Positions 54,497-63,197 of a stretch of DNA of 63,436 nucleotides are shown here, in pieces. Numbering within the stretch: the first letter of the stretch is position 1; each line of letters opens with the position of its first letter. This DNA is from Campylobacterota bacterium (GTDB taxonomy: Bacteria; Bdellovibrionota; Bacteriovoracia; Bacteriovoracales; Bacteriovoracaceae): assembly GCA_003650125.1 (NCBI GenBank), contig QNFX01000007.1:1-63436 (forward strand), in the 5' to 3' direction. Below the pieces are notes generated by a model. That model did not search any database, was not told where the DNA came from, and was given only the letters and a program-made list of their open reading frames with translations. Both the position numbers and the translations under genes were made by a program.

Positions 54497-54652
54497 ATGT
54501 TGCCAAATGAAATGCAGGCCCTTATGGCCAAAATACTATTCTTTCTATTCTCTATCACCATTATTTGCTTGGGCAAAGTGAAGGCATGTGAGATAGAAAA
54601 TTTACATTTTAATGCTCCTGTAATCGAGAAAAATGTTACCTTTCGTAGTTAA
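54497..54652 (+). CDS. Possible small exported peptide in the gap before glutamine synthetase
   Basis: A 51-codon frame, ATG at 54497 to TAA at 54650-54652, in a 350-base stretch otherwise without genes. From the third methionine (residue 10) it reads MAKILFFLFSITIICLGKVKAC, a plausible signal peptide, followed by about 20 residues (EIENLHFNAPVIEKNV). There is no clear ribosome site. It may be a real small secreted peptide or the broken 5' end of a lost exported-protein gene. The rest of the gap, 54415-54496 and 54653-54767, shows nothing else I recognise beyond the glnA leader. Confidence 0.3.
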   Translation: MLPNEMQALMAKILFFLFSITIICLGKVKACEIENLHFNAPVIEKNVTFRS

Positions 54653-54767
54653 GTCTATAAAAATTTCTCAGGTGTCCCAAACCTTAAAAAATTGATGACA
54701 AAATATTGTATAAGTATATAGAATGATTTCTTTTTAAATGAATCCAACCTCTTCAGGAGAAGAAAAA

Positions 54768-56972
54768 ATGACGGCGACAATGAATTCTCGAAATGCTGCC
54801 AGAATGAAGGCCACAGACAGAACTATCAGAAGGATCAATATACCAACTGATGGAGAAGGTAAAAGCCTTAAAATCAGTGACTACTATGCAGAGAATGTTT
54901 TTGATTATCGAAAATCAGATATGATTCCACAAGAAGTCAAAATTGAATTGAAGGCCTATACTGCCTCTCACTCTGCTGGAAAAAGTCTTTCCAAAGAGCA
55001 TGCTGAAGTAGTTGCTAAAGCGGTTGGAACTTGGGCAATGAGAAGAGGCGCCACTCACTTTTGTCATTGGTTTCAACCTCTAACTGGTAGTACCGCTGAA
55101 AAACATGATTCATTTTTATCTTTCTCAAAAGACGATTTACCTATCGTAAAACTAGGAGCTAGCGCGCTTCTTCAAGGTGAGCCGGATGCTTCCTCTTTTC
55201 CTAATGGTGGATCAAGATCTACTTTTGAGGCCCGCGGATATACTTCATGGGATCTTTCTTCTCCACTCTTTTTAAGAGAAGGGGAAAATGGAAAAACTCT
55301 ATGTATTCCAACTGCCTTTATTAGTTATACTGGTGATGCTCTAGATATTAAAACTCCTCACCTTCGAAGTATTACTGCTTTAGATAAAGCGGCCACTAAA
55401 TTTATGAAGGTCATTGGAAAAACAGATACTGAGCATGTTTACTCTAATTGTGGATGTGAGCAGGAATATTTCTTGATTGATAAGGCCATGTATATTCTAA
55501 GGCCTGACTTGGTAATGACCGGTAGAACTCTATTTGGTTCTCTAACTTCGAGAAATCAACAACTTAGTGATCATTACTTTGGAACGGTTCCTGAGCGAGT
55601 TTTAGCTTTCATGCAAGAGCTAGACTATAAACTTCACAGACTCGGAATTCCTTCTAAAACCAGACACAATGAAGTTGCTCCAGGGCAATATGAACTAGCT
55701 CCAATCTTTGAAGATAGTAACCTGGCAGCTGACCACAACCAACTTTTAATGGCAGTTATCAAAAAGGTTGCAGAGAAACATAACTTTGTAGGTATTCTTC
55801 ATGAGAAGCCATTTGCTGGAGTTAACGGTTCTGGCAAACATCTTAATTGGTCTATGTCTGACAATACAGGGCATAACCTTCTAGAGCCGGGTCAAAATCC
55901 TCAAGATAACTACAGATTTTTAGCAATGGTTTCATGTGTGGTTGAGGCAGTTAAAAGAAACTCAAAAGCACTTCGCATGGCAATTGCCAGTCATGGAAAT
56001 GATCACAGATTAGGGGCAAACGAAGCTCCTCCAAGTATCATTTCTGTTTATCTTGGAGAAACTCTAGATAAAATTTATGATGCTATTTTAGAAGGAAAAG
56101 ACTTCGTTCCAAGTAATGATAAATTTCTAGAGAGTGGAGCGGGGCAACTGGCCCACCTGCTAAAAGATAATACTGACCGAAATAGAACTTCTCCTTTTGC
56201 CTTTACTGGTAACAAGTTTGAATTTAGAGCTGTTGGTTCAAGCCAAGCAGTTGGTTTTCCTTCAACGATTCTAAATGCCGCTATGTCAGAAGTTTTAAAT
56301 GAGGCCACTGTGCTTGTTGAATCTTATATGAAAGACGGTAAATCGACTGATGAGGCACTACTTGAGCTGATCAGACACTACATGGGAAGATCAAATGATG
56401 TAGTTTTTGGTGGTGACGGTTATAGTAGCGAATGGGTCGTTGAGGCCAAAAAACGTGGACTTCCAAACCTTAGAACAACTCCTGATGCTCTCGGGGTGCT
56501 TAAAGATTCAAAACTAACTAGTTTTTTAACTGAACAGGGAATCTTTAGAGGAGATGAGCTTGAAACTCGTTACAATGTAGCAATGGAAAATTACTGCATG
56601 CTACGAGAGATCGAGTTTCAAACCCTTGTTTCTATGGTTAACCAAAATGTTCTTTCTGCTGGACTAGATTACAAACTAAGACTTGCTCAAATCATCACTG
56701 CTGGAAAATCTAATGGACTTGAATCTTCTGTAGAGACAGATATTTATAAGAGAATCAATATGATTATTGAAAATCTCTATGACTCTTCAAGAGAGTTAGA
56801 TAGAGCTCTTGAAGCACTAGATGAAGATATAGAAAAACGTGCTAATGCCTTGGCCAACAACCTTCTGCCTCTTTCTGAGAAAGTTGCTGATAACTGTAAT
56901 GCTCTTGAGGAAATGGTTCCAGATGATCTTTGGCAACTGCCCAAATATTATGACATGTTGTTTTTAAGATAA
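54768..56972 (+). CDS. glnN: Type III glutamine synthetase
   Basis: 734 residues from the ATG at 54768, preferred to one 30 bases upstream because AGGAGA precedes it. Type III enzymes are about 700-730 residues, against about 470 for type I. Motifs: HFCHWFQPLTGSTAEKHDSF near residues 97-116, CGCEQEYFLIDK with metal-ligand glutamates, RHNEVAPGQYELAPIFED, NGSGKHLNWSMSDNTG and GNKFEFRAVGSSQA. It makes glutamine from glutamate and ammonium with ATP. No nitrogen regulator gene is adjacent. A strong terminator follows. Confidence 0.95.
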   Translation: MTATMNSRNAARMKATDRTIRRINIPTDGEGKSLKISDYYAENVFDYRKSDMIPQEVKIELKAYTASHSAGKSLSKEHAEVVAKAVGTWAMRRGATHFCHWFQPLTGSTAEKHDSFLSFSKDDLPIVKLGASALLQGEPDASSFPNGGSRSTFEARGYTSWDLSSPLFLREGENGKTLCIPTAFISYTGDALDIKTPHLRSITALDKAATKFMKVIGKTDTEHVYSNCGCEQEYFLIDKAMYILRPDLVMTGRTLFGSLTSRNQQLSDHYFGTVPERVLAFMQELDYKLHRLGIPSKTRHNEVAPGQYELAPIFEDSNLAADHNQLLMAVIKKVAEKHNFVGILHEKPFAGVNGSGKHLNWSMSDNTGHNLLEPGQNPQDNYRFLAMVSCVVEAVKRNSKALRMAIASHGNDHRLGANEAPPSIISVYLGETLDKIYDAILEGKDFVPSNDKFLESGAGQLAHLLKDNTDRNRTSPFAFTGNKFEFRAVGSSQAVGFPSTILNAAMSEVLNEATVLVESYMKDGKSTDEALLELIRHYMGRSNDVVFGGDGYSSEWVVEAKKRGLPNLRTTPDALGVLKDSKLTSFLTEQGIFRGDELETRYNVAMENYCMLREIEFQTLVSMVNQNVLSAGLDYKLRLAQIITAGKSNGLESSVETDIYKRINMIIENLYDSSRELDRALEALDEDIEKRANALANNLLPLSEKVADNCNALEEMVPDDLWQLPKYYDMLFLR

Positions 56973-56978
56973 AAATAT

Positions 56979-57006
56979 GGGGAAAGTTAACTTTCCCCTT
57001 TTTTTT
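56979..57006 (+). terminator. Rho-independent terminator of the glutamine synthetase gene
   Basis: GGGGAAAGTTAACTTTCCCC is a perfect palindrome, directly followed by eight T residues (56999-57006). It starts seven bases after the stop codon. The right half and T-tract also encode the last residues and stop of the convergent gene at 56987 on the other strand. Confidence 0.93.
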
Positions 57007-57538
57007 CTATAGAACATAGCTCCTGTAAAAACTCATTCTTGGCAATTAATTTAGAAAACATTCTCTCAATTAGTCGCCCGCCTTTTTTTCTAATTTCCTT
57101 TTTAATTAGCTTTTCTACAATTTTAGTGAATATTGGGGGAATGCCCCGGCATTTGAGTCGATAAAGACCGAAGCTCGTATTTTTTAAATTGCAGTCTTTT
57201 AAAACTTTAGTGTTCACTGTCGATTTAAAGGAGCATTTTAAATCTATAACTTTGGTGACTTTGGCAAAAAGAATTTTCTTTTTAAAAATAAACTTGGCAT
57301 TAGTTTTTACCTTCACCTTTAAATAGGGAATGATTCCCTCTTCGGTGAAATCCACTCGGCATTCATCAAATCTAATGCTGGCAGGGCCCTCAATACGTTT
57401 ACTTCCAAGACTTGTTTTAAGGTGCATGATTAGAAGGTTTTCTGGGCCAATCATTTTATCGGGACAAGGCAGAGATAAGACTTGAGCATAACTGCTAGTA
57501 GAAAATAGTAAAAAAAGTAATAAGTATTTAGTCTTCAT
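56987..57538 (-). CDS. Exported protein of unknown function
   Basis: 183 residues from the ATG at 57538, where the signal peptide MKTKYLLLFLLFSTSSYAQ begins; a longer frame to 57574 only reads through the end of the gene before it. The mature part has six cysteines, including LPCPDK, FDECRVD, DLKCSF, KDCNLK and KCRGIPP, and an amphipathic lysine-rich helix (KLIKKEIRKKGGR). No family recognised. It overlaps the upstream exported gene by 11 bases, so the two are coupled. Its stop codon lies inside the glutamine synthetase terminator. Confidence 0.65.
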   Translation of the reverse strand: MKTKYLLLFLLFSTSSYAQVLSLPCPDKMIGPENLLIMHLKTSLGSKRIEGPASIRFDECRVDFTEEGIIPYLKVKVKTNAKFIFKKKILFAKVTKVIDLKCSFKSTVNTKVLKDCNLKNTSFGLYRLKCRGIPPIFTKIVEKLIKKEIRKKGGRLIERMFSKLIAKNEFLQELCSIEKKGES

Positions 57539-58022
57539 CACAGGCATCTTTTCTAAATTCTTTAAATTTCTCATTACCCAGCTTTATTAATGTTTCTTTT
57601 TTATCAGATAGGAATTTTCCATTATCAAATTTGCGTGCAAGCTTTTTTACTTTTTTTAGTAGCCATTTAGTAGGTAAGAGGTCTGAGCTCACATCAGTTA
57701 CGTTAAGTTTGAAATCAATAATCTCAAGATCACAAATATCTGTGGCCTCATAGTAAATTACCGGTTCAGCAGAAAGGGAGAGGTCAAATTCTTGGTCATC
57801 ATGCCAGGTAACCCACGAGTTGAGGGAAAAGGGTTCTACATTTAATACCCCGCTACTGAACTCTTCGGGGAGATAGGCCATTATAGTTCCTTCAATATAG
57901 ACCTTTTTAATAAAATCATTATTCATTTCAAAAGTCTTATCTAATTTGAATTTTAAAGGAAGGTTCATCCCACCAAATAGGGGTAAGGAAAAAAAGACTA
58001 GGCCTAAAATAAACTTTTGCAT
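57528..58022 (-). CDS. Exported protein of unknown function
   Basis: 164 residues from the ATG at 58022, supported by AAAGGG seven bases upstream and a signal peptide (MQKFILGLVFFSLPLFGG). The mature part is beta-strand-like and then helical and lysine-rich (LLKKVKKLARKFDNGKF), broadly the same layout as the next gene. The two may be distant relatives with a shared role in the envelope. No family recognised. Confidence 0.62.
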   Translation of the reverse strand: MQKFILGLVFFSLPLFGGMNLPLKFKLDKTFEMNNDFIKKVYIEGTIMAYLPEEFSSGVLNVEPFSLNSWVTWHDDQEFDLSLSAEPVIYYEATDICDLEIIDFKLNVTDVSSDLLPTKWLLKKVKKLARKFDNGKFLSDKKETLIKLGNEKFKEFRKDACDED

Positions 58023-58061
58023 GGTGTACCCTTTGTTTTGATTAAATAGTACAAGCAAAAA

Positions 58062-59291
58062 TTAATTGTTTAAAGCTAATATCGCGATGTTTCTAGGAGA
58101 AATACTTTCATTGAAAATCTCATTAATCTCTACGCTAAATCCATTCTCTTGCAGATAGATGGCCCTATCTAAGAGGATATAAACCTCTAAGAGGCGTCCA
58201 AATTGCCATCTAATAATATTGGCCAGGAACATTTTTTTGACAAGGGGATTCCATTCCTGATGAAAATTATTAAGATCAGCCGCATCAAAACTATGTTTAA
58301 TATTTAGTTCAGAGAGTTTAGTTAAGGCGTATTCAGAAAAGTCCTCACCATACTTTTTAAGCGGATATCCTTCTACGGTTATAAACTTTTTGATTCCTAA
58401 CTTCTCATAAAGCAGTAAGTGTAAACTGTAGCGAAAACTTTTCACTTTCCACTTATTCATAAAATCAATAAAAGAGATGCCACCATGACCTCGTGATGCC
58501 AGAGCGAGAGAATATTTAGAAAAGGTAAGAGGATCTTCTTTACTAGTTTTTGAAATATTTATTTCACTCTCAGGATTTAATTTTAAATAACAACATCCAA
58601 TGTTAATAAGATTTTTTGCTCTTTCCATTAATCTTAAAGAAAGAGGCCCACAGGTATGAAGCCCTATAGCGAGAGTCTCATTATCAAGCTTAAGTTCATT
58701 TTCATCTGCCACAATATCAGGGTTGTAGATATGGGTTCCTAGGGATTTATTGATAAAAGAAATTTCCTTGGCATTTTCAGGTGTTGATATCTTTTTTAAA
58801 AGCTTTTGACCTGCTTTAATTAAATCAAGGTCAGGATCAAGACATATGGTTGGTAGAGCAAAGTAGTGAGCAAGAGTTCTCGCTAGATGTCCTTTACCAC
58901 CTCCAATATCAAATCCTTGGGAAAATCTATGTATCTTTTGCAGTTTTCCAATATAGGGAGCAAGTCTTGATACTTCATGAACCTTTTTCTGATTCATTCC
59001 CAGGAGTGCCTTATGAGGTAAGTTTTCATTTGCACCTTCGACCTGGGGAATAATAGATAAGGAATTGATTTTCAAGATAAGTGTTTTAAGTTCTCCCTCA
59101 AGAGGAGAAAAATCTATTTTGGCATCAATTTTCCATAGGTCTTCAAAGCTTAAAAGGTTAAGGTCTTCAATCCATTTATCGGGGTAATTATCCAAGGTGT
59201 GGGGATAATCATTTAGAATCTCTTCATACCAAAATCCTTGATGGCCCTTTAGAAATTCCCTGATGTTGTGAAAACGCTTTTTAATATCCAT
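58062..59291 (-). CDS. METTL25/RRNAD1-like methyltransferase-domain protein
   Basis: 409 residues from the ATG at 59291 (AGAAG about seven bases upstream). The methyltransferase core has LGMNQKKVHEVSRLAPYI, then FDIGGGKGHLARTLAHYF (the SAM-binding glycine loop), CLDPDLDLI, GLHTCGPLSLRLM and IGCCYLKLN. This order, with KKxHEV before the SAM loop, LHTCG and GCCYxKL, and the ending ISPRNIAILAL, matches eukaryotic METTL25 and METTL25B (RRNAD1) as I recall them (VGCCYMKL, SPRNxxL). The substrate is unknown to me. Bacterial members are unusual. Divergent from murD. Confidence 0.75.
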   Translation of the reverse strand: MDIKKRFHNIREFLKGHQGFWYEEILNDYPHTLDNYPDKWIEDLNLLSFEDLWKIDAKIDFSPLEGELKTLILKINSLSIIPQVEGANENLPHKALLGMNQKKVHEVSRLAPYIGKLQKIHRFSQGFDIGGGKGHLARTLAHYFALPTICLDPDLDLIKAGQKLLKKISTPENAKEISFINKSLGTHIYNPDIVADENELKLDNETLAIGLHTCGPLSLRLMERAKNLINIGCCYLKLNPESEINISKTSKEDPLTFSKYSLALASRGHGGISFIDFMNKWKVKSFRYSLHLLLYEKLGIKKFITVEGYPLKKYGEDFSEYALTKLSELNIKHSFDAADLNNFHQEWNPLVKKMFLANIIRWQFGRLLEVYILLDRAIYLQENGFSVEINEIFNESISPRNIAILALNN

Positions 59292-59412
59292 GAAGAATCT
59301 TCTATATCTCAAGGCCTGCAAATCTCAAAGAGGTATTGAAAAATTAGGGGAGGCTGTGTGCGTCAAATCGTTTCTTGCCAGAAAAAGGTAGTTAGGTGTA
59401 TTTTGCCTCAGT

Positions 59413-60648
59413 ATGAAAAATAGAAAAGTCACTATTTTTGGTATGGGGGTTTCAGGACTTTCTGCCTTAAGGCTACTCCATAGAGAGGGCGCGGATATTA
59501 CTGTTATAAGTCAGGGAAAAGTAGATTTCTGGCCAAATCTAGAGCAAATTTTAAAATATGTTCCCAGAGAAAAATGTTATTCCCAAGAAGAAATAAAGTT
59601 GGATACTGAATTAGTTATTCTAAGTCCAGGTATTTCAAAAAAACATCCCTTGCTTAAAGATATCAAAGTTCCTATCTGGTCAGAAATTGAACTTGGCTTT
59701 AAATATGTAGATGCTCCTATTATTGCCATAACGGGAACCAATGGAAAAACCACAACGGTAACTCTTCTAGGAGAGATATTAAATTCTATGGGACACTCTG
59801 CTTTTGTGGGAGGGAATATTGGAATTCCACTTTGTGATTATCCTTTCTGGAAAAAGAAGGCAGAATATATTGTTTTAGAACTTTCAAGCTTTCAGTTGGA
59901 AGCAATGGAGAGTTTTAAATCCAAGGTGGCGGCCATTTTAAATATAAGTCAAAATCATGGTGAGAGATATGATCATTTTAAAGATTATGTTAGCGCCAAA
60001 TTAAATATCACCAAAAATTGTGAGAGTTTTTTATATACTAATGAAGTTCCCTACAAAGGTCCTGGAAAGCGAATCGATTTAAGTGATATTGAAATGGATT
60101 GGGATCTAACAAATTTTAAGATTCCCGGTAAACACAATTTAAAAAATCTCTATGTGATTTATGAAATCTTAAATATTCTAGGTCTTGATCTTAAAAAAGC
60201 AGAAGGGACTCTTTCTTCATTAAGCGGTGTTCCTTTTAGAATGCAGTATTTAGAAAGTGATTTTCCCCTTTGTGTCTTTAACGATGCTAAAAGTACCAAC
60301 TGGGATGCAACCTTAACGGCGATAAGCTCGGTTGAGGGAGATATCTATTTGATCTTGGGTGGACAAAAAAGAGGCAAGGGTGATTCAATTCTTCCTCATT
60401 TAGCTGAGATTAAAAAACATGTTAATAAGGTTTTTCTAATTGGCGAAACTACAGATTCTCTTGCGAGAGAAATTGGTGATGAAGCTTTTGCCATAAGTTG
60501 TTACAAGTTAGAAACGGCGATAGAAGAAGCTCACAAAGAGTCTAATGGTACTTTAATCTTTTCTCCAGCATTTCCATCTTTTGATCAATTTAAAAATTAT
60601 GTAGAAAGAGGTGAGGCCTTTTCTAAATTAATCATGGGTGAATCTTAA
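59413..60648 (+). CDS. murD: UDP-N-acetylmuramoyl-L-alanine--D-glutamate ligase
   Basis: 411 residues. It adds D-glutamate to the peptidoglycan precursor in the cytoplasm. An N-terminal Rossmann domain (VTIFGMGVSGLSALRLL) is followed by the ATP loop ITGTNGKTTTVTLLG near residues 115-129, LELSSFQLE near residues 156-164, NISQNHGERYDHFKDYVSAK near residues 176-195 and the C-terminal FNDAKSTNWDAT near residues 290-301. Unlike most bacteria it is not in a dcw cluster of cell-wall genes; it stands alone. Its last 21 bases overlap the convergent propeller gene. Confidence 0.95.
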   Translation: MKNRKVTIFGMGVSGLSALRLLHREGADITVISQGKVDFWPNLEQILKYVPREKCYSQEEIKLDTELVILSPGISKKHPLLKDIKVPIWSEIELGFKYVDAPIIAITGTNGKTTTVTLLGEILNSMGHSAFVGGNIGIPLCDYPFWKKKAEYIVLELSSFQLEAMESFKSKVAAILNISQNHGERYDHFKDYVSAKLNITKNCESFLYTNEVPYKGPGKRIDLSDIEMDWDLTNFKIPGKHNLKNLYVIYEILNILGLDLKKAEGTLSSLSGVPFRMQYLESDFPLCVFNDAKSTNWDATLTAISSVEGDIYLILGGQKRGKGDSILPHLAEIKKHVNKVFLIGETTDSLAREIGDEAFAISCYKLETAIEEAHKESNGTLIFSPAFPSFDQFKNYVERGEAFSKLIMGES

Positions 60649-61755
60649 AATGGCCATTGAATTGGTTTCACTGCCAAATAGATAAACATAATTGTCTTTA
60701 AAATTTAAAGTATAGGGTTTTAAAACTCCGGGGATATTAGTCATCGAGAGTTCAAGTTTTAAGTTTTTAGGATCACCTATATTTACTATTCCGATACCAC
60801 CCACCTTTTCTTCCAGAGGTAAAAGGGCCAGGTTTTTCCTTATTTTTACTCGGTTTGCCCGATTAAATGATGTAGCAATGACCTTGCTTAAAAGTTTTAT
60901 TTTATTAGGTTCTTTTAAAGAAAAAGCTGCCAGGCCACCAGGTTTTCCCCAAAGGGCCGTGAATAAAACATCAGGATGAATAGAGTTCATTTCTGGAACC
61001 ATTTGTGAAAAGTGTTCATCATGAAGTGTTTGAACCAGGTGCATATTTTTTGGGTCAGAGATATTGTAAACTTTTAAAAAATTTGACCTAAATCCACCTA
61101 AATAAGCATGATCTTTATAAATTTGAATTCCTTCGACTCCCTTTATATCGGTTTTAATGGATGAAATATATTCTGGATGTTTAGGATTTGTAATATCCAC
61201 AGAGACGAGCTTTTTACTCCAAGGACAAGTTATTAAAGCATATACATTCTCTTTTTTATCCCTGTAGATACGTGTATGCAATGCAGGGATTATAAAAGCA
61301 ATTGGAAGTTGAAAAAAACGAAGGTGAGGAATTCTCAGTTGCCCGACCTTACTTATCTTACGGTTTTTTAAAATCTTAAAAATAAAGATTTCGCCTTTTC
61401 TGGCAATGGAAATAAATAGATTTCCCAGTCGATCCTGTCCCTCCATATCCAAGTTCTTTTCATTCCAGTGTTGAATTAACTTAGGAGTGCTAGGATTTTT
61501 GATATCTAAAAGAGTAATTCCGCCCCCTCTCAGGGTCAAAAATAAAGTGTTGGGATCTTCAGGGTATATTTCGGCCTTGACTACGTAGTTTAAATTGATG
61601 GGATCTTTTATGGTTTTAAGCCAATTAAGTTTAATCTTAGATTCGAAATTAACGAGATTAATTTTTTCCGGGCCAAGTTTCATCTCTTGGCCAAAATTTA
61701 TTTCACCTGCTTGTGCAAGAGATAAAAATAGTAGAGACAGGATTATGATTTTCAT
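60628..61755 (-). CDS. Exported LVIVD-type beta-propeller protein
   Basis: 375 residues with a signal peptide (MKIIILSLLFLSLAQAG). Four or more repeats of a propeller blade are visible: GGGITLLDIKNPSTPKLIQH, KKLVSVDITNPKHPEYISS, NFLKVYNISDPKNMHLVQT and GGIGIVNIGDPKNLKLELS, each of the form (V/I)xDI(T/S)(N/D)P, which is the LVIVD repeat. Likely periplasmic or surface. The partner is unknown. It overlaps the metalloprotease gene's stop by one base, on the same strand, so it is probably in the same transcript. Confidence 0.8.
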   Translation of the reverse strand: MKIIILSLLFLSLAQAGEINFGQEMKLGPEKINLVNFESKIKLNWLKTIKDPINLNYVVKAEIYPEDPNTLFLTLRGGGITLLDIKNPSTPKLIQHWNEKNLDMEGQDRLGNLFISIARKGEIFIFKILKNRKISKVGQLRIPHLRFFQLPIAFIIPALHTRIYRDKKENVYALITCPWSKKLVSVDITNPKHPEYISSIKTDIKGVEGIQIYKDHAYLGGFRSNFLKVYNISDPKNMHLVQTLHDEHFSQMVPEMNSIHPDVLFTALWGKPGGLAAFSLKEPNKIKLLSKVIATSFNRANRVKIRKNLALLPLEEKVGGIGIVNIGDPKNLKLELSMTNIPGVLKPYTLNFKDNYVYLFGSETNSMAILRFTHD

Positions 61756-62519
61756 TATGATATTTTAACCTTTCTTATAATAAAACTAATCAATGCAAGT
61801 CCGAGTAAAAAGGGAAAGAAAAAATGAGGGCCACCACCAGTATCAATTGAGGCGCAACTAATTATTCCAAAGGGCTGTTCTTTAGGGTAGAGATAGGTGA
61901 CCCCTGCAATATCATCACCACCCACTGATCTTCTTTTAGGAATTAAAGAGAAATACATCAAGGCATCTTCTGTTGGAGAATGCCCAAGTCCTACGGCATG
62001 GCCAATTTCATGAGCGATCACCGCCACGATTTCATCGCGGGATAGATCATTGAAAAGATTTCCCGGAGTATCGTTTAAAAGAAAGAGTGCCCCTCTTATA
62101 TATCCCCCAGAAATATTATTTGTCAGGGTTAAACCAAGGATATTCTTTGATGGGAAATTTTGAGGATCATCGTTACAGGAGATGAGGATGTATTTATCAA
62201 CTTTTATATTTTCGTTGGGAACGCAAGGATCTTGCGAAGAACAAATAGGTTCAGTGTAAAAGGTATTAGTGGCATCCTCGGTAATGGTTCCCATCTTTAA
62301 AAACAAGGAACTGGAGGGGACTTGATTCCAATAATCGGTGACCGCATCGTAGGCCATTTGATAGAGCGTATCAGGATCTAATTGACTGTTTTCGCAATCT
62401 GCTCCATTAATATTGACCACGATACTTGGGTCTTCAAATCTGGCCTCAATATTATTGTTGAAAGTGAAGGCATGAGCTTGAAGTGAGGTAAATAAAAAAA
62501 AGATCAATAACTTTTTCAT
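61755..62519 (-). CDS. Exported matrixin-like (M10) metalloprotease with C-terminal membrane tail
   Basis: 254 residues: signal peptide (MKKLLIFFLFTSLQAHA), then the zinc motif AVIAHEIGHAVGLGHSPTED near residues 165-184, of the HExxHxxGxxH type, and a Met-turn-like ALMYFSL. This is the M10 matrixin catalytic core without a pro-peptide. The C-terminus reads ISCASIDTGGG, then a hydrophobic helix (FFFPFLLGLALISFII) and RKVK, a shape like the GlyGly-CTERM sorting tails of type II secreted proteins. It lies in a tight minus-strand group with the propeller gene and a barrel protein (four-base overlap at 62516). Confidence 0.88.
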   Translation of the reverse strand: MKKLLIFFLFTSLQAHAFTFNNNIEARFEDPSIVVNINGADCENSQLDPDTLYQMAYDAVTDYWNQVPSSSLFLKMGTITEDATNTFYTEPICSSQDPCVPNENIKVDKYILISCNDDPQNFPSKNILGLTLTNNISGGYIRGALFLLNDTPGNLFNDLSRDEIVAVIAHEIGHAVGLGHSPTEDALMYFSLIPKRRSVGGDDIAGVTYLYPKEQPFGIISCASIDTGGGPHFFFPFLLGLALISFIIRKVKIS

Positions 62520-63100
62520 TTCTCAGCTCCAAAATGATAATGCACTCCAAAAAAATAACTGAGAGATCTTTTGTGACTGCTTTCAAGGTTATAAACATAA
62601 CCGCCAGTTCTTAGTGCCCAGTTGTAGAGAAAAAACCAGTCTCCTGAAAAATTAATAATTAGATTACGAGAGGTGTGAAGTCCGGAGGGAAGCCAAAAGT
62701 CGGTGTAGGTATCACCATTATTTAAGCGTTCAGTTCCTCCATTGGCCCAAATTAAATTAAGCTCAAGTCCAAGGCCTACTTGTAAAAGAAACTGATCTAA
62801 GGTCCACCCTGCGGCGAAAGAGCCGACAATCGTCATGCTATGGGTGTTTTCATCTCCATTAGTTCTAGGAATGCCAAAGCTAATATTTGGATGAAGAGAA
62901 AAGTTATTTTCTTTATCTATATTTATAAAATATTCCGAGGCAATAAATAACTGAGGACTAAAATAGTTTAGTGTTCCTTCATTGTTGACTTGGGTTTTTC
63001 CCGTAAATTGATTGAAGGCCTCAAGGCCTAGAGAGAAATGATTCTTCCTGGCATTTGATGCCAAGGGCAACAAAACTATTAAAAGAATGATTTTTCTCAT
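62516..63100 (-). CDS. Putative outer-membrane beta-barrel protein
   Basis: 194 residues from the ATG at 63100 (a second ATG 12 bases upstream is also possible) with a signal peptide (MRKIILLIVLLPLASNA). Alternating strands such as YFSPQLFIASEYFIN, TLDQFLLQVGLGLELNLIW and NLIINFSGDWFFLYNWALR, and the last strand SLSYFFGVHYHFG, suggest an outer-membrane barrel. No family recognised. It is the first gene of the metalloprotease group and divergent from the gene cut by the right edge. Confidence 0.65.
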   Translation of the reverse strand: MRKIILLIVLLPLASNARKNHFSLGLEAFNQFTGKTQVNNEGTLNYFSPQLFIASEYFINIDKENNFSLHPNISFGIPRTNGDENTHSMTIVGSFAAGWTLDQFLLQVGLGLELNLIWANGGTERLNNGDTYTDFWLPSGLHTSRNLIINFSGDWFFLYNWALRTGGYVYNLESSHKRSLSYFFGVHYHFGAEK

Positions 63101-63197
63101 TAAAGATACCATTGAATAATCATTGAAAATTTAACGACCTTTTGACAAGTATAAGATGATAACAAAAAACTATTTATCTTTAAAAAGGGGTTTCTTA

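Noticed and set aside
54497-54652. Small frame before glutamine synthetase as a toxin of a toxin-antitoxin pair
   Set aside because: It has no partner gene or repeat, and the sequence looks like a signal peptide rather than a toxin.
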